A stretch of DNA of 35,955 nt from Proteobacteria bacterium UBA2133 (GTDB lineage Bacteria; Pseudomonadota; Gammaproteobacteria; Arenicellales; UBA868), in contig DCXP01000080.1 in the NCBI GenBank assembly GCA_002327725.1, positions 1-35,955 of the forward strand. Reading direction: 5' to 3'. Made by a program: the position numbers and the translations under genes. Shown one piece after another: positions 24,156-32,637 of this stretch; the stretch's first letter is position 1, and each line of letters opens with the position of its first letter. A model generated the notes under the pieces. That model was given only the letters and a program-made list of their open reading frames with translations. It was not told where the DNA came from and searched no databases.

Positions 24156-24158
24156 CAG

Positions 24159-24641
24159 TTAGCGATACCGGGCGTCTGCCAGGCGTGCCTTGGCGATCGC
24201 CTGCTCATGGGCGTCGCCGATGTGAAGCAGGTCTTCTTTGCTGATGGTTCCCGAGGCGGCGGTTTCGAAATGGTATTCATGAAGATCAGTCAGTACGATC
24301 GAATCCACCGGGCAGGCCTCTTCACAGTAGCCGCAGTAGATGCACTTGAAGAGATCAATATCGTAACGTGTCGTGCGCCGGGTGCCGTCGGCGCGCTCTT
24401 CAGATTCGATGGTGATCGCCAATGCCGGGCAGACCGCTTCACACAGTTTGCACGCGATACAACGCTCCCCGCCGTTGCGATAACGGCGGAGCGCATGCAG
24501 TCCACGAAAGCGAGGCGATTTTGGTGTTTTCTCATCCGGATACTGCACCGTGAACTTCTTGCGAAAAAGATACCGGCCGGTAACGGAAAGACCCCGTATA
24601 AGTTCAGGCAAAAACCAGGTTTTTACAAATCTTGCCAGCAT
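24159..24641 (-). CDS. nuoI: NADH-quinone oxidoreductase subunit I
   Basis: Ferredoxin-like subunit carrying the N6a and N6b [4Fe-4S] clusters that hand electrons toward N2 in complex I. Both cluster motifs are intact: CIACKLCEAVCP and CIYCGYCEEACP. From the ATG at 24641 (MLARFVKTWFLPELIRGLSV) the protein has 160 residues, close to the family's 162. An upstream frame extension to 24689 would lie within nuoH and adds low-complexity residues (SATGSGSGS), so it is rejected. The start is 7 nt after the nuoH stop. Confidence 0.97.
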   Translation of the reverse strand: MLARFVKTWFLPELIRGLSVTGRYLFRKKFTVQYPDEKTPKSPRFRGLHALRRYRNGGERCIACKLCEAVCPALAITIESEERADGTRRTTRYDIDLFKCIYCGYCEEACPVDSIVLTDLHEYHFETAASGTISKEDLLHIGDAHEQAIAKARLADARYR

Positions 24642-24648
24642 GGACCCG

Positions 24649-25683
24649 CTACCCGAACCAGTGGCCGATCGGGGTGAAAAACCTCGCAACGCCGATCACC
24701 GTGATCCAGACGAGGGTTACTGGGATAAAGACTTTCCAGCCAAGACGCATGATCTGGTCGTAACGGTACCGCGGGAAGGTCGCACGAAACCAAAGGAACA
24801 AGAAGGCGACCGCAGCGAGTTTCCCAAGAAACCAGACAATGCCCGGGACCCAGGTAAACGGCGCGATCGCGAACGGCGCATGCCATCCTCCCAGAAACAT
24901 GATTACGGTCAGCGCCGAAATCAGGATCATATTGGCATATTCCGCGAGAAAGAACACGGCAAAGCCCATGCCGGAATAATCCACGTGGAATCCCGCCACA
25001 ATCTCCGATTCACCCTCCACCACATCAAACGGTGACCGGTTGGTCTCGGCGACCCCGCTGATCAGGTAAACCAGAAACAGGGGGAACAGCGGCAGGAAAA
25101 ACCATTGCTGAATTCCGCCTGACTGCACGAGGACGATCTCCCGCAGGTTAAGCGAACCTGCGGCCATCAGCACGCCGACCAGTGCGAATCCCATCGCGAT
25201 CTCGTAGGCAACGATCTGAGCCGCCGAACGCATCGCACCGAGGAAAGCGTACTTCGAGTTAGACGCCCAGCCCGCGATGACGACACCATAGACCCCCATC
25301 GATGTCAGGGCCAGAACGTAAAGGAGACTCGCATCGATGTCTGCCAAGACCAGGCTGTCGGTGAACGGAACAACAGCCCAGGCGCCCAGCGCGGGCGCCA
25401 ACGCGAGGATAGGTGCAATCAGAAACAGATACCGATCCGCATGGGTCGGAATGATCATTTCCTTGAACATCAGCTTCACGGCATCCGCAATGGGCTGCAG
25501 CAACCCTCTCGGGCCAACGCGGTTCGGCCCGATGCGCACGTGCATATAAGCGATCACTTTGCGCTCGGCGAGGGTGTAGTAGGCAACGGCACCGAGCAAC
25601 GGCAACAAGATCGCGCCGATCTTGAATCCGAGCTGCAGCAACAACGGCAACTCGTTCCAGAGTGTCAGCAGCGCCTCTATCAC
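24649..25683 (-). CDS. nuoH: NADH-quinone oxidoreductase subunit H
   Basis: Membrane subunit of complex I that, with NuoB and NuoD, forms the quinone pocket. It has 344 residues from a GTG start at 25683, one base after the nuoG stop, with GGTGG 7 nt upstream; a longer frame to 25722 lies within nuoG. Family landmarks are YYTLAERKVIAYMHVRIGPN, RVGPRGLLQPIADAVKL, the acidic loop GVAETNRSPFDVVEGESEIV, and FATFP-like sequence at WFRATFPRYRYDQIMRLGWK. About eight membrane helices are visible. Confidence 0.97.
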   Translation of the reverse strand: MIEALLTLWNELPLLLQLGFKIGAILLPLLGAVAYYTLAERKVIAYMHVRIGPNRVGPRGLLQPIADAVKLMFKEMIIPTHADRYLFLIAPILALAPALGAWAVVPFTDSLVLADIDASLLYVLALTSMGVYGVVIAGWASNSKYAFLGAMRSAAQIVAYEIAMGFALVGVLMAAGSLNLREIVLVQSGGIQQWFFLPLFPLFLVYLISGVAETNRSPFDVVEGESEIVAGFHVDYSGMGFAVFFLAEYANMILISALTVIMFLGGWHAPFAIAPFTWVPGIVWFLGKLAAVAFLFLWFRATFPRYRYDQIMRLGWKVFIPVTLVWITVIGVARFFTPIGHWFG

Positions 25684-25684
25684 G

Positions 25685-28087
25685 CTAGTCCACCGCCTTG
25701 ATGGTGAGCGCCACGTCTGCACCGAATGCCGCTGTCTCTAATGTGCCGAGAAACACCGAGATGCACCCGGGCGTCACGCCTGAATCGGCAACGACTTGCA
25801 GCGTTGCTCTATGATGCCCGCCGGCAACCTGGATCTCGGATCCCTCGGTGAGCCCACGGGCAGTGAGATCTTCCGGATGGAGTCGACATGACTTTGCTGT
25901 CAATCCGTCACGCGTTTTCGCAAGCGCCGGCGAACGACGCACAACGGGATCCGTTTGATAGATCGCCAGTTCTCCTATGAGAGAAAACGCTTCTTGCGCT
26001 ATTGCGCGTTCGTTCGCGCTCTGGTTCGGGTTCTGCAAGTCAGTGCTGGCGGGCCGCATCGTGACGGCCGGCGGAGTCTTAAGCGCCTCGCTAACCTGCG
26101 AGATGTCGTCGTAATCGAAATCGGGTAAAGAGAGGAAATTGCCGAGCACGCGCAGGACCTTCCATCCCGGACGTGAATTACCCCGCGGCGCAAGGGCTGC
26201 TCTTGAAAACTGCATCGCACCATTGCAATTGATAAAGGTGCCCGAAGACTCCGTGTACGGCGTAATGGGCAACACGAGATCCGCCTGATCCGGCACGGCG
26301 GATCGAAACGCGCTGAATGCAATCACCTTCTGAGCCCGCTCGAGCATTGCATTCAGGCGGACCGGGTCTGCATGATCAATTGCCGGCTCAAGGCCATAGA
26401 CCAGGGCCGTATGAACGTTGTGATCGGTCATCTCTAAGGCATTCGCGCCCGTGCCCTTCGAAGGAACGCCCTCAGGCAGCCGGTGCGGGACCGCGCCCGC
26501 CCACCAGGCACCGGCGCTGTTAGCGGGGGCCAGCACCCCGAGGCGCATACCGGTCAGTTGCGCGAGTTTCGCGGCCGCAAGACGAAGGGCTGCACCATCC
26601 GCATGATTGAGTGCGTTCTGGCCCAGGATAATTGCGCCATCGCTGCCAGCCTGTGTCAGCAGTTCCGCCAACGCATGGTCTTGCGGGCCATCCCCGTTCA
26701 CATTCTTGGCCGGATGCGCTTGAAGAGCAGTTGCGAGTTCGGTATCAGTCGCACCCAGTTTTTCGACAAGCCGCAAAAGAGCGCCCGGCAGACGGGAGGG
26801 ATCTACACACTGCTGTACTGCAACATCGAAATTTGCGTCCAGGGCGCGTGGACCGACCGCCCCGACCATACCCCCTTGAGACACCATCTTCCGGATTCGA
26901 AGCGCAAGCAGCGGCGCTTCTTTTCTGGGATTACATCCCACCAGGAGAAGACCCTTGAGCGGCTCGATATCGGTAAGCGGCACCTCAAGTCCCGGGTAGG
27001 CGGGTGCAGCCGGGTCATCGGAGAAATCCCTTTGGAAAAGTCGATGGTCTATGTGATCAGATCCAAGGCCGCGCATGATCTTCTGCAATAGAAAGCACTC
27101 TTCGACGGAACTGATCGGGTGAATCAATGCGGCAAGACCCGCGTCCGCCGACTCAGCGGCTGACTGCATCGCGGCCGACGCCTCGCGCAGGGCCTCCTCC
27201 CAGGATGTTTCCGCAAGGCCTTCGCGGCGGCGGACCATCGGCTCGGTCAATCGGTCATCACACTCAGCCCCCTCGTAGGCGAAGCGGTCCCGGTCCGATA
27301 TCCAGCACTCGTTGATGCTTTCGTTAACGCGCGGCATGACCCGCTTCACCGCATGGTGCGCCGTCTGAACTGTGATATTGGTCCCCAGGCTGTCGTGGGG
27401 ACTGACCCCGGAGTGACTGAGCAACTCCCACGGACGGGCCGTAAAGCGGTACGGTTTTGAGGTCAGGGCTCCGACCGGGCACAGATCAATGATGTTGCCC
27501 GAAACTTCGCTGTCCACAGAGCCGTTGCCGTTGAGGTAGGTCTCGATGGTCATCTGTTCACCTCGACCGGTGGCGCCGAGCTCGATGGCGCCGGCGATCT
27601 CACGGCCGAAGCGGACACAGCGCGTGCAATGAATGCATCGCGTCATCGCTGTTGCCACCAGTGGGCCAAGATCGAGCGGCGCTTTTGCGCGCTTGCCCTC
27701 CCGGTAACGGGAAAAGCCCTGCCCGTAGCCCATCGCCTGATCCTGCAAGGGACACTCCCCTCCCTGATCACATACCGGGCAATCGAGAGGATGATTGATC
27801 AGCAGGAACTCCATCGTGCCCTGCTGCGCTTCCACTGCCGTCGCCGACCGCGTCTGAACGACCATCCCGTCGGCGACCGGCGTGGCACATGCCGGCAACG
27901 GCTTTGGCGCCTTCTCGACCTCGACAAGACACATCCGACAGCTCGCGGCAATGGAAAGCTTGGGGTGATAACAAAACCGCGGGATATAAATCTCGGCAGC
28001 ATCTGCCGCCTCAATAATCATGCTTCCTGGCCGCGCCTCAACTTCGCGGCCATCGATAACGATGGTGACGGTTGCCTGGGCGTCCAT
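25685..28087 (-). CDS. nuoG: NADH-quinone oxidoreductase subunit G
   Basis: Large peripheral subunit of complex I with the N1b, N4 and N5 iron-sulfur clusters. It has 800 residues. The N-terminal [2Fe-2S] domain has IPRFCYHPKLSIAASCRMCL and a final cysteine in PACATPV. The N5 site is CPVCDQGGECPLQD with the preceding histidine in LINHPLDC, and N4 ligands are in CIHCTRCVRFGREIAG plus IIDLCPVGALTSKPYRF. The extra N7 CxxCxxxC motif of E. coli is replaced by SHSGVSPHDSLGTNI, so N7 is predicted absent. The C-terminal half is a molybdopterin-oxidoreductase-like domain without cofactor role. It overlaps the nuoF stop by one base (TGATG). Confidence 0.97.
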   Translation of the reverse strand: MDAQATVTIVIDGREVEARPGSMIIEAADAAEIYIPRFCYHPKLSIAASCRMCLVEVEKAPKPLPACATPVADGMVVQTRSATAVEAQQGTMEFLLINHPLDCPVCDQGGECPLQDQAMGYGQGFSRYREGKRAKAPLDLGPLVATAMTRCIHCTRCVRFGREIAGAIELGATGRGEQMTIETYLNGNGSVDSEVSGNIIDLCPVGALTSKPYRFTARPWELLSHSGVSPHDSLGTNITVQTAHHAVKRVMPRVNESINECWISDRDRFAYEGAECDDRLTEPMVRRREGLAETSWEEALREASAAMQSAAESADAGLAALIHPISSVEECFLLQKIMRGLGSDHIDHRLFQRDFSDDPAAPAYPGLEVPLTDIEPLKGLLLVGCNPRKEAPLLALRIRKMVSQGGMVGAVGPRALDANFDVAVQQCVDPSRLPGALLRLVEKLGATDTELATALQAHPAKNVNGDGPQDHALAELLTQAGSDGAIILGQNALNHADGAALRLAAAKLAQLTGMRLGVLAPANSAGAWWAGAVPHRLPEGVPSKGTGANALEMTDHNVHTALVYGLEPAIDHADPVRLNAMLERAQKVIAFSAFRSAVPDQADLVLPITPYTESSGTFINCNGAMQFSRAALAPRGNSRPGWKVLRVLGNFLSLPDFDYDDISQVSEALKTPPAVTMRPASTDLQNPNQSANERAIAQEAFSLIGELAIYQTDPVVRRSPALAKTRDGLTAKSCRLHPEDLTARGLTEGSEIQVAGGHHRATLQVVADSGVTPGCISVFLGTLETAAFGADVALTIKAVD

Positions 28088-29361
28088 CAGGCGGCCTCGC
28101 GGCTTGGAATCATCGCTTCAAACTCGTGCCGGAAGTGCTTGAGAAAACTCTGTACCGGCCAGGCCACAGCGTCCCCCAGGGCACAGATGGTACGACCCTC
28201 AATCCGGTCTGCGACCGACTTGAGCCGGTCGAGGTCCTCATCGGTACCCGCACCGCTTCGAATCCTTTTGATCATGCGGTAGAGCCAGCCGGTCCCCTCC
28301 CGGCAGGGCGTGCACTGTCCACACGACTCGACGAAGTAGAAGTACGAAATGCGCTCCAGTACCTCAACCATGCAGGTGGTTTCGTCCATGACGATGACGG
28401 ATCCGGCACCGAGCGCAGAACCGGCCTGGGCGAGCCCGTCGTAATCCATGGTGCATTCCATGATGGTGTCGGCCGGCACGACCGGGACCGACGAACCCCC
28501 GGGAATCACGGCCTTCAGTGCACGGCCCTCCTGGACTCCACCGGCAAGCACCAGCAGATCCCGAAACGGAATACCCATGGGTACCTCGTAGTTCCCTGGC
28601 CGGTTGACATGCCCGGAGACAGAATAAATCTTGGTCCCGCCGCTGTTCTCCACGCCGATCTTTGCAAACCAATCGGGTCCATTACGCACAATAGGCGGGA
28701 TCGATGCGAGCGTCTCGGTGTTGTTAACCGTGGTCGGCTTTCCGAAAGCACCCACCTGGGCGGGGAACGGCGGTTTGAACCGGGGCTGTCCCTTCTTCCC
28801 CTCCAGGGACTCCAGCAGAGCAGTCTCCTCTCCGCAAATATAGGCGCCCGCGCCGCGTTGGCTGTGCAACTCAAAGGCAATGCCCGACTCCATGAGATCG
28901 TCGCCCAGAAGGCCTGCTTCGCGCGCCTCAGCAAGCGCCGCTTCGAAACGCTGCCAGGGTTCGTAATATTCACCCCGGATGTAATTGAACCCGACGGTCG
29001 CGCCGATGGCATACCCGGCGAGCGCCATCCCCTCAATCACCTGGTGGGGATTGAACCGGAGGATGTCACGATCCTTGAAGGTGCCGGGCTCGCTTTCGTC
29101 GGAGTTACAGACAATATACTTCTGGCCCACTCCATCCCGGGGCATGAAACTCAATTTAAGCCCCGTAGGGAACCCGGCCCCGCCGCGCCCACGCAGACCC
29201 GAAGACTTGATGGTTTCGATAATCTCTTCCCGGGGCGTCTGGTTCCTCAGCACGCGCTCCCACGCTTGGTAGCCGCCGCGTTCGCGATAGGACGCGAGCG
29301 TCCAGGGTGAATCGACCCCCTCGGGCGGCAGGCAGACCCGGATTTCACAGATGGGGCTCAT
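28087..29361 (-). CDS. nuoF: NADH-quinone oxidoreductase subunit F
   Basis: NADH-binding flavoprotein subunit of complex I; it carries FMN and the N3 [4Fe-4S] cluster. It has 424 residues. The FMN/NADH glycine-rich loop is KSSGLRGRGGAGFPTGLKLS. A second site is YICGEETALLESLEGKKGQP, and the N3 ligands are in ESCGQCTPCREGTGWLY and TICALGDAVAWPVQS. The ATG at 29361 overlaps the nuoE stop in ATGA, and its stop overlaps the nuoG start by one base. Confidence 0.98.
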   Translation of the reverse strand: MSPICEIRVCLPPEGVDSPWTLASYRERGGYQAWERVLRNQTPREEIIETIKSSGLRGRGGAGFPTGLKLSFMPRDGVGQKYIVCNSDESEPGTFKDRDILRFNPHQVIEGMALAGYAIGATVGFNYIRGEYYEPWQRFEAALAEAREAGLLGDDLMESGIAFELHSQRGAGAYICGEETALLESLEGKKGQPRFKPPFPAQVGAFGKPTTVNNTETLASIPPIVRNGPDWFAKIGVENSGGTKIYSVSGHVNRPGNYEVPMGIPFRDLLVLAGGVQEGRALKAVIPGGSSVPVVPADTIMECTMDYDGLAQAGSALGAGSVIVMDETTCMVEVLERISYFYFVESCGQCTPCREGTGWLYRMIKRIRSGAGTDEDLDRLKSVADRIEGRTICALGDAVAWPVQSFLKHFRHEFEAMIPSREAA

Positions 29362-29843
29362 CGGTAGCGCTCCAGGATCGCATCGAGATCCTCCGCGCTG
29401 AGATTCTCGTGGTAGTCATCGGCCACCGACATCATCGGAGCTCCGCCGCACGCCCCCAGACACTCGGCCGGGAAGACCGTGAAGCGGCCGTCTGCCGTGG
29501 TCTCCCCTGCCTCGACATCAAGGCGCTCACACAACGAATCCATGATGCCATCGGCGCCGCGAAGCAGACACGACACATTGGTGCACACCCGCACCGGAAA
29601 CCGGCCCACCGGTCTGGTGTAGAACATATCGTAAAAGGTAGCGACCTCGAACACCTCGATGCGTTCCAGATTCAAGACCTCGGCCACGGCACTGACCACG
29701 TCCTCATTGATCCAGCCATGCTCCGCTTGCGCATATCGCAGCGCCGACTTCACGGCAGCGCGCCGGGTTGGGTACTTTCCGGCCTCCGCTTCGATCTTCT
29801 GAAGTACCGATTCTGAAAGAATGGCGCCTGGTTCCACCGTCAT
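29358..29843 (-). CDS. nuoE: NADH-quinone oxidoreductase subunit E
   Basis: Thioredoxin-fold subunit of complex I holding the off-path [2Fe-2S] cluster N1a next to FMN. It has 161 residues, typical. The four ligands follow the family spacing: CTNVSC (C-x4-C) and later CLGACGGAP (C-x3-C). The N-terminal helical part has YPTRRAAVKSALRYAQAEHG and VAEVLNLERIEVFEVATFYD, both conserved. It overlaps nuoD and nuoF by 4 bp each. Confidence 0.97.
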   Translation of the reverse strand: MTVEPGAILSESVLQKIEAEAGKYPTRRAAVKSALRYAQAEHGWINEDVVSAVAEVLNLERIEVFEVATFYDMFYTRPVGRFPVRVCTNVSCLLRGADGIMDSLCERLDVEAGETTADGRFTVFPAECLGACGGAPMMSVADDYHENLSAEDLDAILERYR

Positions 29844-31093
29844 CGATCGACCTCTCCAAACACAATGTCCTGGCTTCCAATGATCGCGACAACATCGGCC
29901 AGCATGTGCCCCCGGGCCATTTCATCCAGTGACGCGAGATGTGCAAAGCCGGGGGCCCGGATCTTCAGGCGGTAAGGCTTATTCGCACCATCGGAAACGA
30001 TATAGATGCCGAACTCTCCCTTGGGCGCCTCTACTGCCTGGTAAACCTGGCCGCGGGGAGTGCTGTATCCCTCGGTAAACAACTTGAAGTGATGAATGAG
30101 TGACTCCATGCCCTCTTTCATGTCGCCACGCTGGGGGGGTGCCAGCTTGTGATCGTCAATCATCACAGGGCCCGGATTCTGGCGTAACCAGTCAATACAC
30201 TGGCGGATGACACGGTTCGACTGGCGCATCTCTTCGACTCTGACAAGGTAACGGTCGTAGCAATCGCCGGTCACCCCGACCGGAATATCAAAATCGAGTT
30301 CCGGATAAACCTCGTAGGGCTGTTTGCGCCGAAGATCCCATTCCACCCCTGATCCTCTCAGCATCGGCCCGGTAAAGCCCAGCTGCATCGCCCGGTCAGG
30401 GCTGACCACACCGATATCAACGGTTCTTTGCTTCCAGATACGGTTGTCCGTCAGAAGGTTTTCATACTCGTCGACGCAGCAAGGGAAGCGCTCAACAAAA
30501 GATTCGATGAAGTCCAGTACCGAACCCTCCCGGTTGATGTTCTTCTCCCGCGTTTCGGTTTCGGTATGCACCCTCGACGCCGCATACTGGGGCATCTGAT
30601 TGGGCAGATCGCGGTACACGCCGCCGGGCCGGAAATACGCCGCATGCAGGCGCGCACCGGAAGTCGCTTCGTACACATCACACAAGTCTTCGCGCTCACG
30701 AAACGCATAGAGAAACACCGCCATCGCGCCGATATCGAGCCCATGGGCCGCAATCCACAGCAGATGGTTACGAATCCGGGTAATTTCCGAGAACATCACC
30801 CGGATGTACTGTGCGCGAAGCGGCGGAGTAACGTCTAGCAGTTTCTCGATGGCAAGCACATAAGCGTGCTCATTACACATCATCGACACATAATCGAGAC
30901 GATCCATGTAGCCGATACTGTGGTTATAGGGCTTGCTTTCGGCGAGTTTCTCCGTGGCGCGGTGCAAAAGGCCGATATGCGGGTCAATCCGCTCCACAAC
31001 CTCTCCGTCCATCTCCATCACCAGACGCAGCACCCCATGGGCGGCCGGGTGCTGCGGCCCGAAATTCATGGTGTAGTTGCGGATCTCGGTCAT
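29840..31093 (-). CDS. nuoD: NADH-quinone oxidoreductase subunit D
   Basis: 49-kDa-type subunit related to the large subunit of NiFe hydrogenases; it lines the quinone site. It has 417 residues and is a stand-alone gene, unlike the fused nuoCD of enterics. The quinone-loop histidine lies in MNFGPQHPAAHGVLRLVMEM, and the quinone-binding tyrosine in PYNHSIGYMDRLDYVSMMCN. The C terminus ends in a conserved acidic/arginine pattern, DIVFGEVDR. It overlaps nuoC and nuoE by 4 bp each. Confidence 0.98.
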   Translation of the reverse strand: MTEIRNYTMNFGPQHPAAHGVLRLVMEMDGEVVERIDPHIGLLHRATEKLAESKPYNHSIGYMDRLDYVSMMCNEHAYVLAIEKLLDVTPPLRAQYIRVMFSEITRIRNHLLWIAAHGLDIGAMAVFLYAFREREDLCDVYEATSGARLHAAYFRPGGVYRDLPNQMPQYAASRVHTETETREKNINREGSVLDFIESFVERFPCCVDEYENLLTDNRIWKQRTVDIGVVSPDRAMQLGFTGPMLRGSGVEWDLRRKQPYEVYPELDFDIPVGVTGDCYDRYLVRVEEMRQSNRVIRQCIDWLRQNPGPVMIDDHKLAPPQRGDMKEGMESLIHHFKLFTEGYSTPRGQVYQAVEAPKGEFGIYIVSDGANKPYRLKIRAPGFAHLASLDEMARGHMLADVVAIIGSQDIVFGEVDR

Positions 31094-31713
31094 TCCAAGG
31101 ACTCGTGACGAATAACGCGCGGCACGGTCACCCTCGGATCGATAGAAACAGGCTCGTAAACCACACGTCCCTTTTCTTCATCAAAGCGCATCTCGACATG
31201 CCCACTCAGCGGGAAATCCTTGCGCATCGGATGGCCGATGAATCCGTAGTCTGTCAACAGGCGACGAAGATCAGGATGCCCCTCAAAGAGAATCCCGAAA
31301 AGATCAAAAGCCTCTCTTTCGAACCAGTTGGCACAGGCCCAGATCGTGACCACGCTCGCGATGAGCGGGTTGTCATCAGGCAGGTAAGCGACCACCCGCA
31401 GCCGCCGGTTCCGGCTTATCGACAACAGGTGATAGACAACGGCAAAGCGCTCCGGACGGGCATCCGACAACCCGGCATCGTCACCGTAGTCCACCCCGCA
31501 TAAATCAATGAGCTGCTCATAGCGGGTGTTCGGGTCATCCCGCAGCGCCCTTAAGAGGCTATATGCCTCGGTACGATCTACGACAAGTGTCTGCTCGCCA
31601 TAGCCCGAGACCTGCGTCGCTTCAAATCTGGCTGCCAGTCCCGAAAGATAACCACCCTCGGGATGTTGGCCGCCCTCGGTGTTTGCGCTATCAGCGGGCG
31701 ATGGTGTCGTCAC
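31090..31713 (-). CDS. nuoC: NADH-quinone oxidoreductase subunit C
   Basis: 30-kDa-type subunit of the hydrophilic arm of complex I. It has 207 residues. The signature WFEREAFDLFGILFEGHPDL followed by RRLLTDYGFIGHPMRKDFPL is a strong match. The N-terminal 20-25 residues (SPADSANTEGGQHPEGG) are low-complexity and not conserved. The GTG start at 31713 lies inside nuoB, giving a 23-bp overlap, the longest in the operon. Confidence 0.96.
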   Translation of the reverse strand: MTTPSPADSANTEGGQHPEGGYLSGLAARFEATQVSGYGEQTLVVDRTEAYSLLRALRDDPNTRYEQLIDLCGVDYGDDAGLSDARPERFAVVYHLLSISRNRRLRVVAYLPDDNPLIASVVTIWACANWFEREAFDLFGILFEGHPDLRRLLTDYGFIGHPMRKDFPLSGHVEMRFDEEKGRVVYEPVSIDPRVTVPRVIRHESLE

Positions 31714-32167
31714 GCTTGATCTTCTTTTGCAGCTGGATAATGCCGTACATCAGAGCTTCTGGCGTTGGCGGACAGCCCGGCACATAGACATCTACCGGAA
31801 CAATGCGGTCACAACCGCGGACCACCGAATAGGAATAATGGTAATACCCTCCCCCGTTGGCACACGACCCCATTGAAATGACCCAACGGGGCTCGGGCAT
31901 CTGGTCGTAGACCCGTCGCAGGGCCGGCGCCATCTTGTTGGTCAGTGTCCCGGCAACAATCATCACGTCAGACTGCCTTGGGCTTGGTCTGAAGATTATT
32001 CCGAAGCGGTCCAGGTCATAGCGGGACGCGCCAGCGTGCATCATTTCCACTGCACAGCAGGCAAGACCGAAGGTCATCGGCCACATCGACCCGGTCCGCG
32101 CCCAGTTAATCAGGTCGTCGAGTCGGGCGGTTACCCATCCTTGCGACATGACGCCTTCAAGAGACAT
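31691..32167 (-). CDS. nuoB: NADH-quinone oxidoreductase subunit B
   Basis: PSST-type subunit that carries cluster N2, the electron donor to quinone. It has 158 residues, normal size. The adjacent cysteine pair is in MTFGLACCAVEMMHAGASRY, and the other two ligands are in ISMGSCANGGGYYHYSYSVV and VPGCPPTPEALMYGI. FGIIFRPSPRQSDVMIVAGT is also strictly family-like. The ATG at 32167 is 6 nt after the nuoA stop. Confidence 0.98.
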   Translation of the reverse strand: MSLEGVMSQGWVTARLDDLINWARTGSMWPMTFGLACCAVEMMHAGASRYDLDRFGIIFRPSPRQSDVMIVAGTLTNKMAPALRRVYDQMPEPRWVISMGSCANGGGYYHYSYSVVRGCDRIVPVDVYVPGCPPTPEALMYGIIQLQKKIKRDDTIAR

Positions 32168-32173
32168 AAATGA

Positions 32174-32530
32174 TCACTCCCATTCGAGGGCGCCTTTCAT
32201 CCATTCATAGACGAAACCCACCACGAGGACAGCCAGAAAGATCATCATCGCCCAGAAACCGAACACGCCAACTTCATCAAGGACGATGGCCCATGGAAAC
32301 AGAAAGGCAATCTCGAGGTCAAAAATGATAAACAGGATAGCCACAAGGTAATAGCGGACATCGAACTTCATCCGGGCGTCCTCGAACGCCTCGAAACCGC
32401 ACTCGTAGGCCGAAAGTTTTGCGGGATAGGGGTTACGCGGACTTAACACCCGGCCTGCCGCAAGCGCGACGACGCCAATCACTATTCCGGTCAACAGGAA
32501 CAGCAGTACAGGAAGGTAATTTGCAAGCAC
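32174..32530 (-). CDS. nuoA: NADH-quinone oxidoreductase subunit A
   Basis: Small three-helix membrane subunit at the quinone end of complex I, first gene of the operon. It has 118 residues. The cytoplasmic loop with the conserved cysteine is YPAKLSAYECGFEAFEDARM, followed by KFDVRYYLVAILFIIFDLEI, which carries the aspartate/glutamate pair of ND3. The start is a GTG at 32530 giving (M)LANYLPVLLFLLTG, which fits the family, although no clear Shine-Dalgarno precedes it. A sigma-70 promoter lies about 48 bp upstream. Confidence 0.96.
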   Translation of the reverse strand: MLANYLPVLLFLLTGIVIGVVALAAGRVLSPRNPYPAKLSAYECGFEAFEDARMKFDVRYYLVAILFIIFDLEIAFLFPWAIVLDEVGVFGFWAMMIFLAVLVVGFVYEWMKGALEWE

Positions 32531-32577
32531 TCGACGGGGGAAAATCCGCTAAAAGCAGCCGAAAAAGGGATGCCGGG

Positions 32578-32606
32578 ATTTTAGTCGCCCCCATGTAGCC
32601 GGTCAA
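32578..32606 (-). promoter_or_regulatory. Sigma-70 promoter of the nuo operon
   Basis: On the minus strand TTGACC (32601-32606), a 17-bp spacer and TAAAAT (32578-32583) make a near-consensus promoter (5/6 and 5/6). The predicted start is near 32571, about 40 nt before nuoA. It is the only strong promoter match I found in the 107-bp gap between the methyltransferase gene and nuoA, and it implies that the operon is transcribed independently of the upstream methyltransferase. Confidence 0.7.
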
Positions 32607-32637
32607 TCAACGACCTTTGCCAAAACGACTTGTCCAC

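Noticed and set aside
23778..24677. Plus-strand open frame of 299 codons
   Set aside because: Runs across nuoJ and nuoI on the opposite strand; composition is His/Gln/Arg rich, as expected from antisense of membrane-protein codons.
28072..29310. Plus-strand open frame of 412 codons
   Set aside because: Lies opposite nuoF, whose FMN, NADH and iron-sulfur motifs are intact; the antisense product has no domain features.
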